DNA of 23,633 nucleotides from Calditrichaceae bacterium (GTDB lineage Bacteria; Calditrichota; Calditrichia; Calditrichales; Calditrichaceae): NCBI GenBank assembly GCA_030622395.1, contig JAUXGF010000001.1, positions 1-23,633 on the forward strand, given 5' to 3'. The position numbers and the translations under genes were made by a program. Numbering within the stretch: the first letter of the stretch is position 1; each line of letters starts with the position of its first letter. Under the pieces are notes generated by a model. It did not search any database. It worked only from the letters and a program-made list of their open reading frames with translations, and was not told the origin of the DNA. This document shows, in pieces, positions 1 to 7,663 of the stretch.

Positions 1-957
1 ATTCATCTTAACACTCCTAAGTAATTTTGAATTGGTTTCTGAAAGATATTGTTGAAAGGATTTTATCGCTGCTTGGTAACCAATTTCTATTAGTTCTTTT
101 CCTTTTAGAAAATCGAAAAGCGTATATTGCGTAGTATCCGGTTCGATAAGAATATCAGGTCTGGTAATTTGCATAGTTAAATCCGCCATCTGAATTTGTA
201 CGATTACGAACATCTGATACAAGATTTTTCCGAATCCTGGTAAATCCTGCTTTGAATCTATAGAAATATTTTCTTTTATTTTTAGAGGATTTTTGATAAA
301 GTACCGCATCTTTTTATTGAGAGTCATTTTGTGTACTGTTGAGGAATCGTCTCTATTGTCATTATATTCTTTATTATTAAAAACAACTTGCTGCGGATTA
401 AATGCTCTCAGATTCACAGCGATAATCTTATCGGCGCCCATTGCTCGCGTTACATCGACCGGCGTGGGGTTTACCAAACCGCCGTCAACCAAGTGATATG
501 ACTTGTGAACTACTGGCGAAAAAATAACGGGTACAGAAATACTGGACCGTACAGCTTTTAAAATGCTTCCACTATTTAGGACTACCATTTTTCCGCTTTC
601 AATATCAGCGGCAACAACGCTTAAAGGAATTTTCAAATCGTCAAAGGTTTTATCGCCAAAAATGCTGTATAAAAACTCATTTAGATAACGGTCATTTGTC
701 AGTGCTGAAAGCGATAGTGTTGGCGAAAACACTTTTGCCATTAACCTCCAATCGGTTTTCAGGGCGATTTCCTCAATTTCCTGTAAAGACATACCCATAG
801 CGTAAGCCCCGCCGATTAATGCTCCGATACTTGACCCGCCGATGCAGTCAATTTTAATATTTTTTTCCTCTATTGCTTTTATGACGCCTATATGTGTCAA
901 TCCTCTGGCGGCGCCGCTGCCTAAAGTGAGGCCTGTTTTCATTGTAAATAATTCCAT
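1..957 (-). CDS. Patatin-like phospholipase, copy 1 (C-terminus cut by window edge)
   Basis: Serine hydrolase of the patatin/RssA type, expected to cleave acyl esters of phospholipids. The reading frame is open from the ATG at 957 to base 1 (319 codons, no stop), so the C-terminus lies outside the window. Visible motifs are the glycine-rich oxyanion loop GSGAARG (about residues 13-19), the nucleophile elbow GSSIG (41-45, Ser43) and the catalytic aspartate in VDGG (157-160, Asp158), the complete Ser-Asp dyad. No signal peptide is seen, so it is probably cytoplasmic or membrane-associated. A second ATG at 942 with GGAA upstream is an alternative start that begins closer to the conserved core. 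It is a paralogue of the gene at 9149-10108. It follows the acyl-CoA ligase by about 120 bp and is probably in the same transcript. Family assignment is secure; substrate is unknown. Confidence 0.9.
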   Translation of the reverse strand, partial: MELFTMKTGLTLGSGAARGLTHIGVIKAIEEKNIKIDCIGGSSIGALIGGAYAMGMSLQEIEEIALKTDWRLMAKVFSPTLSLSALTNDRYLNEFLYSIFGDKTFDDLKIPLSVVAADIESGKMVVLNSGSILKAVRSSISVPVIFSPVVHKSYHLVDGGLVNPTPVDVTRAMGADKIIAVNLRAFNPQQVVFNNKEYNDNRDDSSTVHKMTLNKKMRYFIKNPLKIKENISIDSKQDLPGFGKILYQMFVIVQIQMADLTMQITRPDILIEPDTTQYTLFDFLKGKELIEIGYQAAIKSFQQYLSETNSKLLRSVKMN

Positions 958-975
958 AATATCTCAATTTATTGT

Positions 976-1059
976 TTATAATATGTAAGCCGGTTCGAGC
1001 TCCTGATTAACTCTTCCCGTTTCACTGCCAAATTCTTTTGCCGCTTGTACAGACCGCAT
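976..1059 (-). CDS. Possible 27-codon ORF between acyl-CoA ligase and patatin 1
   Basis: An ATG-to-TAA frame of 27 codons occupies most of the gap between the acyl-CoA ligase stop and the patatin start. Composition looks protein-like (charged residues, Gln, Glu and Ala, few Lys/Asn runs), but there is no good ribosome site close upstream. The frame also reads open upstream of the ATG as ...KIIMRS, which faintly resembles the end of the PlsC-like acyltransferase (KINVMRS) that precedes the other patatin at 10095. It could therefore be the tail of a lost gene rather than a real small protein. The resemblance covers only a few residues and could be chance. Confidence 0.2.
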   Translation of the reverse strand: MRSVQAAKEFGSETGRVNQELEPAYIL

Positions 1060-1078
1060 AATAATTTTATATGACAAC

Positions 1079-2731
1079 CTAAATATCATACAAGAACCGT
1101 TTAACTTTCTTTGTTGGCGTCTTTTCAAATTCTTTGGGATACAGTTTAATTTTTATTATCTGACTGAATTTAGGCAGTGTTTCATTTACCTGCTTTCTGT
1201 TATCTTCCATTATTGTATCCAAATTTTCCACAGGAATGGCTTTTGCATCAACCAACTCATAGTCAGGGTAGACTAAAGCAAATATCTTTCCTTCCTTCTC
1301 CAAAACAAGGGATTCCTGAACAAAAGACATATTGTTCAACTTAGCCTCAATTTCTTCCGGGTAAATATTCTGGCCCGAGGGGCCTAAAATCATATTCTTT
1401 TCCCTGCCGTGAATATAAATGTAATTATCTTCATCTATCACACCCATATCACCAGTGTGTAACCAGCCGTTGGAATCGATGGCAGCTTCGGTGGCTTCTT
1501 CATTTTTGTAATAACCTGTCATCATATTTTCACCACGGACCAAAATTTCTCCGTCAATCAAAAAAGGATCGTCCGAATCTATTTTTACTTCTAAGTATTC
1601 AATAGTCTTGCCTACAGAGCCAATTTTTTGTGCTTGCCATCCCGAATAACTAATGAGCGGACCAAATTCAGTCATACCATATCCAACTGTGACAGGGAAA
1701 TCAATCTCTTTGAAAAATCGCTCTACTTCATCATTCAGCCCCGCGCCGCCAACCACAATTTCAATTAGATTTCCGCCAAAAACAGTCAATATTTTTTCGC
1801 GAATCCGCGTTTTAAGAATAGTATTAATTTTAGGTGACTTGCATATAAATTGAATGATTTTTTTGTTCAACAGCGGTTTAATCTGTGCTTTATAAATCTT
1901 TTCAATTATTAAAGGGACTGTGAGAAATAATTTGGGACGCACATCAGCGAGCGCATTAAGCAGAATTTTTGGAGTAGGCGTTTTATTAAGAAAAGTTGTA
2001 TGAACGCCAAGACTAAACGGAAACAGAAATTCAAAAGCGCAGCCAAATGCATGGGCCATGGGTAAAATAGAAAGCATATTATCGCCTGCTTTCAAATCAA
2101 AATGATTCATGGCATAAACCACATTAACGGTCAGGCTTTGCAGTGGCAGCATTACCCCTTTGGAGAAACCAGTTGTGCCCGATGTATAAACTAAAGCGCT
2201 TAATTCAGAATTGTCTATTTTTGGTAAACTAAAATTTTCCGCTTTAACCCCATCTTTGACTTTACCTTTAAATTGCTCAATAGCTGCTTCAATATTTTTA
2301 CGGGTACTTTTTTTGCAGGAAGCAGCACACTGCATATCTTTTAACGAAATTACAGCTTCCAGCTTTTTCAGTTTTGTTATATTAATGGACTCTAATATCT
2401 TTTTGTCAGCAAAGAGCCACCTGGATTCGGAATGATTGATTAAATGTTCCACATCATCCGAACTAAAATCAGGCAAGATAGGGACAATCACAGCGCCATA
2501 AGATATAGCTGATAGATAGGTCAACGCCCAGTTAACGGAATTTTGGCCAATCACTGTAATTTTATCGCCCTTTTTAAGTCCGCACTTCTGAAAAACCAGA
2601 TGCTGCTTTAAAATATTTTCAGCAGCCTCCCCGTAGCTAACTGTCTCTCCTTCATAGTTTGAAAAAGCGGGTGCATACCAGTTTTGTTTTATGCTTTTTT
2701 GAAGCAGTTCTATTAAGTTTTCTCGTATCAT
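1079..2731 (-). CDS. AMP-dependent acyl-CoA synthetase (long-chain fatty acid ligase type)
   Basis: ATP-dependent activation of a carboxylic acid, probably a fatty acid, to the acyl-adenylate and then acyl-CoA or another thioester. From the ATG at 2731 the protein has 550 residues, normal for the family. The motifs appear in order: P-loop YTSGTTGFSKG (182-192), YGMTE (350-354), WLHTGD (422-427), GREKNMIL (441-448) and a C-terminal KTPTKKVKR containing the expected catalytic lysine. The frame could start at 2800, overlapping the upstream gene by 17 bp, but the ATG at 2731 has AGGGA at a good distance and the family-like N-terminus begins there, so I prefer it. There is no transmembrane segment or signal peptide. 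Downstream patatin and upstream LysE and helical-protein genes are co-directional. The exact acid cannot be read from sequence. Confidence 0.93.
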   Translation of the reverse strand: MIRENLIELLQKSIKQNWYAPAFSNYEGETVSYGEAAENILKQHLVFQKCGLKKGDKITVIGQNSVNWALTYLSAISYGAVIVPILPDFSSDDVEHLINHSESRWLFADKKILESINITKLKKLEAVISLKDMQCAASCKKSTRKNIEAAIEQFKGKVKDGVKAENFSLPKIDNSELSALVYTSGTTGFSKGVMLPLQSLTVNVVYAMNHFDLKAGDNMLSILPMAHAFGCAFEFLFPFSLGVHTTFLNKTPTPKILLNALADVRPKLFLTVPLIIEKIYKAQIKPLLNKKIIQFICKSPKINTILKTRIREKILTVFGGNLIEIVVGGAGLNDEVERFFKEIDFPVTVGYGMTEFGPLISYSGWQAQKIGSVGKTIEYLEVKIDSDDPFLIDGEILVRGENMMTGYYKNEEATEAAIDSNGWLHTGDMGVIDEDNYIYIHGREKNMILGPSGQNIYPEEIEAKLNNMSFVQESLVLEKEGKIFALVYPDYELVDAKAIPVENLDTIMEDNRKQVNETLPKFSQIIKIKLYPKEFEKTPTKKVKRFLYDI

Positions 2732-2737
2732 CCTTAA

Positions 2738-2742
2738 TCCCT
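2738..2742 (-). promoter_or_regulatory. Ribosome binding site deciding the acyl-CoA ligase start
   Basis: Read on the minus strand this is AGGGA, 6 bases upstream of the ATG at 2731. The alternative upstream ATG at 2800 has no purine-rich site in front of it, so this element favours the shorter protein. Confidence 0.55.
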
Positions 2743-2783
2743 GTCCTGAAATTTTGCTTATATATCCAACAGAAAACACATTT

Positions 2784-3224
2784 TTATTCTGCCGGCTCAT
2801 TTAGCGTATTAACCACATCTAATAAATGATCCCTTGTTTGTTCATTGTGTTTCGTAAACCTTTTCAAATGAATGTTTAGTTGTTTAATTGAATTCCTTTG
2901 GGAGTCTGCTAAGTCATATTCTGTTTTTATCTGCTTGACGTCGTCATATATATTATAGAGAAGTCTATATGCCTGATGAATAGCAGAATCCATTTCTTTT
3001 CTTGATATTTTTGATGATAATTCCAAATGAGCCTGTGATATATGCGACAGAATCTCGGCAAGCGCTTCATTCATTTCTTGTAAAATTGTTTTTGAAAAGT
3101 CATATTCCACTTCGCCTGCGGCAAATCCTGGATATTTTTCATTTTTTTCATTAAGCTTTTTGACTAATTGATTAGCCCGTTCTAAGGACATTTCCAGATT
3201 TTTAAATGATTCTTTATTAATCAT
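2784..3224 (-). CDS. Hypothetical helical protein, 146 residues
   Basis: I do not recognise this family. The protein is hydrophilic, rich in Glu, Lys, Leu and Asn, lacks Cys, signal peptide and membrane segments, and has heptad-like spacing of hydrophobic residues over most of its length, suggesting a bundle of long helices or a coiled coil. A four-helix regulatory or scaffold fold would fit, but no motif decides it. AGGAG lies 11 bases upstream of the start. It sits 23 bp downstream of the LysE-type transporter and about 50 bp upstream of the acyl-CoA ligase start, so it is probably co-transcribed with both. It has no counterpart in the other copy of the duplicated module. Confidence 0.75.
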   Translation of the reverse strand: MINKESFKNLEMSLERANQLVKKLNEKNEKYPGFAAGEVEYDFSKTILQEMNEALAEILSHISQAHLELSSKISRKEMDSAIHQAYRLLYNIYDDVKQIKTEYDLADSQRNSIKQLNIHLKRFTKHNEQTRDHLLDVVNTLNEPAE

Positions 3225-3247
3225 TTTATCATTTTCTCCTACTTTAT

Positions 3248-3901
3248 TTAATGAAAGATTTGTTCTATGGTATACCAGTGCGCCGTCAAATCCTGAATGG
3301 TTAAATAGAAGAAATAACTTATCGTTATTATTATCGCGCCTGAAGACGCAAATTTTATTGCGGTCTTCGCCTTTTCAAACCGTCCTATGTTTTTAAATAG
3401 AAGGATAGCTAAATATTGACAGGTTAGAACTCCAAGCGCATATAATGCGCTGAATAGTATATAATTAAACAAATTCTGCTGAACGATGATCGTTTCATTT
3501 ATAAAAGCAGAAAAATTGATCCAGAATGCCCAGGTTGTCGGATTGGAAACGTAATAACCGAGCACTAAAAACAAATTGCCGATTACCATACCTCTGCTTA
3601 AAGAAAATTCTTTTTTAACGCTCTTTCTTTGGGGCGAAAAGAATATTTCCCTTATTCCCATAAAAAGCAGAAATAACAGACCGGCAATCTGGGCTGTCAG
3701 TTTCACAATCGGGTTCAGAGCTAATTGTTCCATTCCAATCAGAAAAACAACACTGAAAGCAAAGCCGGCCATTGCATCGAAAATCGCAATCGAGAAACCA
3801 TGCCAAAATCCACGATTCAGAACCCGCTTCAACATTATTTGTCCTAATGGACCCAGGGGAATCGAAATCACTAATCCTAAGAAAAAAGCCGCTAAAATCA
3901 T
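3248..3901 (-). CDS. LysE/RhtB-family transporter (intact copy)
   Basis: Inner-membrane exporter of the LysE superfamily, known for exporting amino acids and similar small solutes. The 217-residue length is typical. The N-terminus carries the family signature SIPLGPLG (13-20), followed by about six hydrophobic segments with a short charged loop (SPQRKSVKKE) near the middle and a conserved-looking SNPTTWAFW stretch. The start codon lies one base after the stop of the decayed glycosyltransferase reading frame (TAA, G, ATG). The same one-base spacing is seen between the intact glycosyltransferase and the LysE stub at 6841-6918, which shows that the two junctions are homologous. Exported substrate is unknown. 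In a lipid-centred cluster it may have a specialised role, but that is inference. Confidence 0.88.
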   Translation of the reverse strand: MILAAFFLGLVISIPLGPLGQIMLKRVLNRGFWHGFSIAIFDAMAGFAFSVVFLIGMEQLALNPIVKLTAQIAGLLFLLFMGIREIFFSPQRKSVKKEFSLSRGMVIGNLFLVLGYYVSNPTTWAFWINFSAFINETIIVQQNLFNYILFSALYALGVLTCQYLAILLFKNIGRFEKAKTAIKFASSGAIIITISYFFYLTIQDLTAHWYTIEQIFH

Positions 3902-3902
3902 C

Positions 3903-4077
3903 TTAAAACCTTATCCCTTTAATAATTGTTCTTAATGCCATAAAAACCAGAAAATAATTGGCCACAGATGACTTCATTAACCATCCGGCACTTCAGCGCG
4001 GTTTTTGTGACTCCATGAATAGTACTCTCTTCATTCAGGGCAGATATTATAACTGTTACTTTTAGCTTATCCTTCAT
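3903..4077 (-). pseudogene. Glycosyltransferase family 2 remnant with internal deletion and frameshift
   Basis: The ATG at 4077, preceded by AAAGGA, starts a frame matching the N-terminus of the intact glycosyltransferase at 6920-7621: VIISALNEESTI against VISVLNEESTV, and MVNEVI against MVDEVI. Immediately afterwards the DNA jumps to sequence matching the last ~20 codons of that gene, in a different frame: ANYFLVFMALRT...RF-stop against ANYILVFMAIRT...RF-stop. About 527 bp corresponding to the catalytic core (DGSTD, DAD and beyond) are missing, and 527 is not a multiple of three. The original frame runs out of phase to a stop at 3919. An open frame starting at 4200 covers this region but is not a natural gene. 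The remnant stop lies one base before LysE. Called a pseudogene with high confidence. Confidence 0.88.
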
Positions 4078-4165
4078 TTCTTTATCCTTTATAAAATTAT
4101 ATTTTTCATATTTGTATTTTTTTTGTACATGGTCAGTTTTACCTGAATTCACCCCCGCTTTATAT

Positions 4166-5122
4166 TTAGAACGGCAATTTATTTCCAGGTGTATATACAT
4201 TTCGCATATGCTCGGATTTTTGAATTAAATTTTTTATATAAATAATGTCTCTTTCTTTTATTCCTAAAAAACAAACAATGTCTAAAATTTCCCACCCTTC
4301 TTCTAATGCCAATAAAATTAAATCTAATTTTTCATAAGGAATTCCTATTGCTTTTTCATCAGTAATGCCAGGAAGAATATCCGGTGATGGAGATTTTTCT
4401 ATAATTCTTGATGGGATCTCCAAATATTTAGCAAGTTCTCTTACCTGAGTTTTATATAAATTTAGAAGCGGCATAATATCGGCGGCATCGTCGCATCCGT
4501 GTTTTACAAAGAAGCCGATTTTATATTCGCTTTTATTTGCCGCTCCAACTATTAATCTATTTTCAAGTTCTCCCTGAAGATAAAGCAGTGTCATTCTCAA
4601 CCTGTGCTTTATTCGATAGTAGGCATTGGCTTTTTTAAGATAAGAGCCAAATTTATTATCTTTAAATCCTAAAACACTTGTTGAAAAAGGAGTTTCTCCT
4701 GTTTTTTCTTTATAAAAATTATAAGCTCTTTTAATTAAAAATCCTTTTAATTCTCCAGGAATATGAACTTTATTTAACGGGAGTAATTTATATATGCTTA
4801 GTTTTTTTAGATAGGGACTTATATCAACCAATTTTGTCTCGATATTTAATACTTCAGCAATATCTTGAGCGTCTTTTAAATGTTCTTTGTCTGAGTCCTT
4901 ATCGGGCATTATTAAGGCTAAAGTTTTTTTGGAACCCACTGCTCTTTTACATAAAGCGGCAACCACTGCGGAATCGAGTCCCCCGCTAAGCCCCAGAACC
5001 ACACTCTCTCTTTCTAACTTTTCCATATATTCTTTGATATAATTTTCTAAAAAAACAGAAATCCTTTCCGGCTCTATTTTCATTTTAGACTGAAGCTCTT
5101 TTAATTTGATATTAATATTCAT
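4166..5122 (-). CDS. nadE: NAD+ synthetase-like ATP pyrophosphatase (NadE family)
   Basis: Adenylates a carboxylate with ATP and transfers ammonia; canonical NadE makes NAD+ from nicotinate adenine dinucleotide. The PP-loop SGGLDSA (46-52) is intact, and the C-terminal part carries VGAANKSEY (192-200) and LYKTQVRELA (222-231), diagnostic of the family. At 318 residues it is longer than a typical ammonia-dependent NadE. The excess falls mainly between about residues 105 and 168, a basic, loop-like insertion. The stretch usually read as KYGDGGxD is KHGCDDAAD here. There is no glutaminase domain. A second ATG at residue 14 is possible; neither start has a strong ribosome site. It lies between radical SAM copy 1 and the glycosyltransferase remnant, where copy 2 of the module has nothing. 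It may be a housekeeping NadE or a divergent relative. Confidence 0.82.
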   Translation of the reverse strand: MNINIKLKELQSKMKIEPERISVFLENYIKEYMEKLERESVVLGLSGGLDSAVVAALCKRAVGSKKTLALIMPDKDSDKEHLKDAQDIAEVLNIETKLVDISPYLKKLSIYKLLPLNKVHIPGELKGFLIKRAYNFYKEKTGETPFSTSVLGFKDNKFGSYLKKANAYYRIKHRLRMTLLYLQGELENRLIVGAANKSEYKIGFFVKHGCDDAADIMPLLNLYKTQVRELAKYLEIPSRIIEKSPSPDILPGITDEKAIGIPYEKLDLILLALEEGWEILDIVCFLGIKERDIIYIKNLIQKSEHMRNVYTPGNKLPF

Positions 5123-5281
5123 TTTCTGGCTTATATTAAATTTTTTCTACATTTATTGTACTAAATTTAAAATGTAATACAGTCACATTTAGTACAAATC
5201 CAATTATAAAACCTGTAGAAACTACGAAGCTTATTAGTACATTCGAAGCTTTTAACAGGTTATTGCTTTTTAGACTCTGGT

Positions 5282-6721
5282 TTATCCTGCCTTTCGAATT
5301 TCCATTTTTTCCTTCTCCGGTCCTATATAATTTTTTTCCCAAATTGGTCCAGTAAGGCGCTCGACTTCATCGCCATAGGCTGCTAAGCCTTCGGCATACT
5401 TTTGATCTTTCAAAGCTTCGGCGGCAGCTTTATCGGCAGGTTTTGCGCCGGTATCTTCAATAGTTTTTCTGGCGTCACGGTAATGATCTTTAATAGCGCA
5501 GGGACATATCTGGTTGCCAACCTCATCAGCCGGCTTCATATAGCTGTAATCACGCTGCCATCTACGAATAGACTGAAAGAATGGACTCATCAAAGCTGTG
5601 TTCAGATCGCCACCCTTTTTATAGATTTCATAGATATTGTCAGTAGTGTAAGGATAAAAGGCACAGGGCAGGCAGTTTCCATTCCAGTCGATGTAGAAAT
5701 ATCCGCCGGAACGGCCTCCAGAGATACAGCCGTTAGATGTGGCGCCGCTGTTCCAAAAATCGGCGATGAATAGTTTCTTATCACGTACCAGATGCTGTTC
5801 CTGATCATACATCCATTTTCTCTGTTCCGGAGTAACCATCAAATCCAGCGTGTACTTTCGTCCGATTGGCATGTATTGAAAAATCCAGCCGTAAACAGCT
5901 CCTTGCCGATCAAAGTAAAAATCCATAAATTCATCACTAATAACAAACTCAGCGTTATTCCTCATTGCGGTAATGGAAATACCAAAAGGTACGCCATAAT
6001 TCCGCAAGTTTTCGAATGCCTTGAGAATACGTTTATGAACTCCTTTACCCCTCCGGGAATCAGTCTCTTTTTCAAAACCTTCAACAGATATAGCTGGAGT
6101 GATATTGCCTACCTCAGCTATTCTTTGCGCCATCTTTTTATCTATAAGGGTTCCATTTGTATACATTAAGAAAAAATTATCGTTATGTTTGGCGGCAATG
6201 TCAATGATATCCTTTCCATCACTTTTCCACATCAGCGGTTCTCCACCGGAAATTACAGTAAAATGGGATCCCCATAGCTTCCGTTTTTCCGTTATAATGC
6301 GGTCAAAAGTATTAAAATCTAATTGTTCCGCATCACGTGAAGAACTGCAAGCATAACATCCAACACAGCGAAGATTGCAGCGTTTCGTGGGGCTAATGAG
6401 TAAAAAACTAGGAGCGTCAATTCCATTAGTTTCCTTAAAAGTTCTTCTTGTGGGATTATCCTCAAATATTACATTACCAACCAGAATCTTGAGAAGTCCG
6501 CGGCGCACAGCAGGCGAAATCCTTTTATTTTCCAAAGCTCTATTAATTGAATAAAGCAAATTCCGAATCAAATAATACTTATCTTCCTGAACCTTAAAAG
6601 GTCTGTCATCCTCGTTTTTTTCAACAAGCGTGTGATAGATTGTCCTATCTCCAATTTTAACGGCCATGCCACGCAGAGCATCATTGGCTAAAACAGCATC
6701 GGCAAGGCTGAATGTCGGCAT
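5282..6721 (-). CDS. Radical SAM protein with SPASM-like C-terminal cysteines, copy 1
   Basis: Predicted to bind a [4Fe-4S] cluster and cleave S-adenosylmethionine to start radical chemistry. It has 479 residues. The cluster motif CNLRCVGC (Cys115, 119, 122) is followed by the SAM-binding GGEP (159-162). A C-terminal region has NGC (332), WNGNCLPC (350 and 353) and ICPCAI (406 and 408), resembling the auxiliary-cluster ligands of SPASM/Twitch enzymes. It aligns with the paralogue at 7664-9121 across its length, including the shared block NITPAISVEGFE. The N-terminus is uncertain: no good ribosome site precedes the ATG at 6721, and the frame stays open to about 6790 with coding-like codons but no upstream ATG. 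It is the first gene after a 22 bp palindrome. Reaction and substrate are unknown. Confidence 0.9.
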   Translation of the reverse strand: MPTFSLADAVLANDALRGMAVKIGDRTIYHTLVEKNEDDRPFKVQEDKYYLIRNLLYSINRALENKRISPAVRRGLLKILVGNVIFEDNPTRRTFKETNGIDAPSFLLISPTKRCNLRCVGCYACSSSRDAEQLDFNTFDRIITEKRKLWGSHFTVISGGEPLMWKSDGKDIIDIAAKHNDNFFLMYTNGTLIDKKMAQRIAEVGNITPAISVEGFEKETDSRRGKGVHKRILKAFENLRNYGVPFGISITAMRNNAEFVISDEFMDFYFDRQGAVYGWIFQYMPIGRKYTLDLMVTPEQRKWMYDQEQHLVRDKKLFIADFWNSGATSNGCISGGRSGGYFYIDWNGNCLPCAFYPYTTDNIYEIYKKGGDLNTALMSPFFQSIRRWQRDYSYMKPADEVGNQICPCAIKDHYRDARKTIEDTGAKPADKAAAEALKDQKYAEGLAAYGDEVERLTGPIWEKNYIGPEKEKMEIRKAG

Positions 6722-6787
6722 TGTAAGTAATGATTTAATTATTGGTTTTATAATAATTTCATCCTCTACAGCTTTAAAATAATTTTT

Positions 6788-6809
6788 TAACTACTTATAT
6801 AAGTAGTTA
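6788..6809. promoter_or_regulatory. Perfect 22 bp palindrome upstream of radical SAM copy 1 (candidate operator)
   Basis: The left half is TAACTACTTAT and the right half is its exact reverse complement, with no spacer and no mismatch. On the minus strand a TTGACT hexamer (6814-6809) abuts it, so the palindrome would lie between the -35 and -10 boxes of a promoter firing into radical SAM copy 1; no convincing -10 is seen. It is not followed by a T-run, so a terminator is unlikely. A dimeric regulator site is the simplest reading. Confidence 0.5.
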
Positions 6810-6840
6810 GTCAAACAGTGATTAAAACAATATGTTTTTC

Positions 6841-6918
6841 TTATAGAAAACATCCTTTGCCCAGCGGCCCTAATGGTATTGAAAATAATAATCCCATAAA
6901 GAATGCTGCAATGATCAT
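6841..6918 (-). pseudogene. LysE transporter stub (first ~20 codons of a truncated copy)
   Basis: The ATG at 6918 lies one base after the glycosyltransferase stop. The next 20 codons match the start of the intact LysE gene at 3248-3901: AAFF-GL--SIPLGPLG appears in both. After SIPLGPLG the similarity stops and five unrelated codons lead to TAA at 6841. The rest of the transporter (about 195 codons) is gone. A 25-residue product would be one hydrophobic helix and is not expected to function. It marks the end of copy 2 of the duplicated module. Confidence 0.88.
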
Positions 6919-6919
6919 T

Positions 6920-7621
6920 TTAGAACCTTAATCCTTGCAGAGCGGTTCTGATAGCCATAAATACCAGTATATAATTGGCTGCCAGGGTGCAGGAAATATG
7001 TTTTACTTCAATAACATAGTTTTTAAGAGATGAGTTCAATGTCTCTTTGCGAAATTTTATCAAATGATAAATATCCCATAAATATTCGTATTTAACTTTT
7101 TTTCCCTTACTCTTATAATACAGGTTTATAAGCGTTTCCACGCCGTATTTGGCTGTTCTCATTTTTTCCAGAATGGGCATTATATCCTGTTTAAAAACAG
7201 CGCGCTCGCCGGAAAGCATTTGCAGTGGATTTAACTTTTCATCCAATTTGTTCTCAACCGGAGGGCCTATAACCATATCCGCTTCGCCTTTGATGAGCGG
7301 TTTTAAAAGCTGCTCAATATGTTCTTTTTTAAATCCAAGCAGGTCGGCGTCCACAAATACAATAATTTCGCCTTCCGAAGCTTCCACACCAGCTACCATA
7401 GCGTACGACTTTCCTTTGTTTTGCTCGAACTCGATATAGCTGTATTTAGGATGGCTTAAAAAGGGTTCTAACTTTTTCGCCGTATGATCGGTTGAGCCGT
7501 CGTTAACAACGATGACTTCATCAACCATTTGGCATTGCAGCGATGTTTTCACAACATCGCCTACCGTACTCTCTTCGTTTAAGACAGAGATTACAATGGA
7601 TACTCCAGGTTTATCAATCAT
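6920..7621 (-). CDS. Glycosyltransferase family 2 (intact copy)
   Basis: Inverting sugar transferase with a GT-A fold, using a nucleotide-activated sugar; family members make dolichyl- or polyprenyl-phosphate sugars, glycolipids and glucosyl-3-phosphoglycerate. It has 233 residues. VSIVISVLNEEST (7-19) is the nucleotide-binding start, VVNDGSTD (38-45) follows, and the metal-binding DAD is at 91-93. KGKSYAMVAGVE (69-80) and LSGERAV (136-142) fit the polyprenyl-phosphate sugar and phosphoglycerate sugar transferase subgroups. A hydrophobic stretch near the C-terminus (about 209-225) could anchor it to the membrane. AAAGGAGAG gives a strong ribosome site. It follows radical SAM copy 2 by 42 bp and directly precedes the LysE stub. 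Its partner copy at 3903-4077 is decayed, so this is the only working version of the pair. Acceptor and donor are unknown. Confidence 0.88.
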   Translation of the reverse strand: MIDKPGVSIVISVLNEESTVGDVVKTSLQCQMVDEVIVVNDGSTDHTAKKLEPFLSHPKYSYIEFEQNKGKSYAMVAGVEASEGEIIVFVDADLLGFKKEHIEQLLKPLIKGEADMVIGPPVENKLDEKLNPLQMLSGERAVFKQDIMPILEKMRTAKYGVETLINLYYKSKGKKVKYEYLWDIYHLIKFRKETLNSSLKNYVIEVKHISCTLAANYILVFMAIRTALQGLRF

Positions 7622-7663
7622 CTTTACTCTCCTTTATAGTAACTATATTTATTTGATCTCATT

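Noticed and set aside
3919..4200. 93-codon open frame covering the end of NadE and the glycosyltransferase remnant
   Set aside because: Its first half is out-of-frame NadE sequence and leader, its middle is the glycosyltransferase N-terminus and its end is glycosyltransferase C-terminal DNA read in the wrong frame. It is an accident of the deletion.
5136..5342. 68-codon minus-strand frame with one hydrophobic stretch between radical SAM copy 1 and NadE
   Set aside because: Its first third overlaps the radical SAM C-terminus in another frame, it lacks a ribosome site, and the hydrophobic part lies in A+T-rich intergenic DNA, where such stretches arise by chance.
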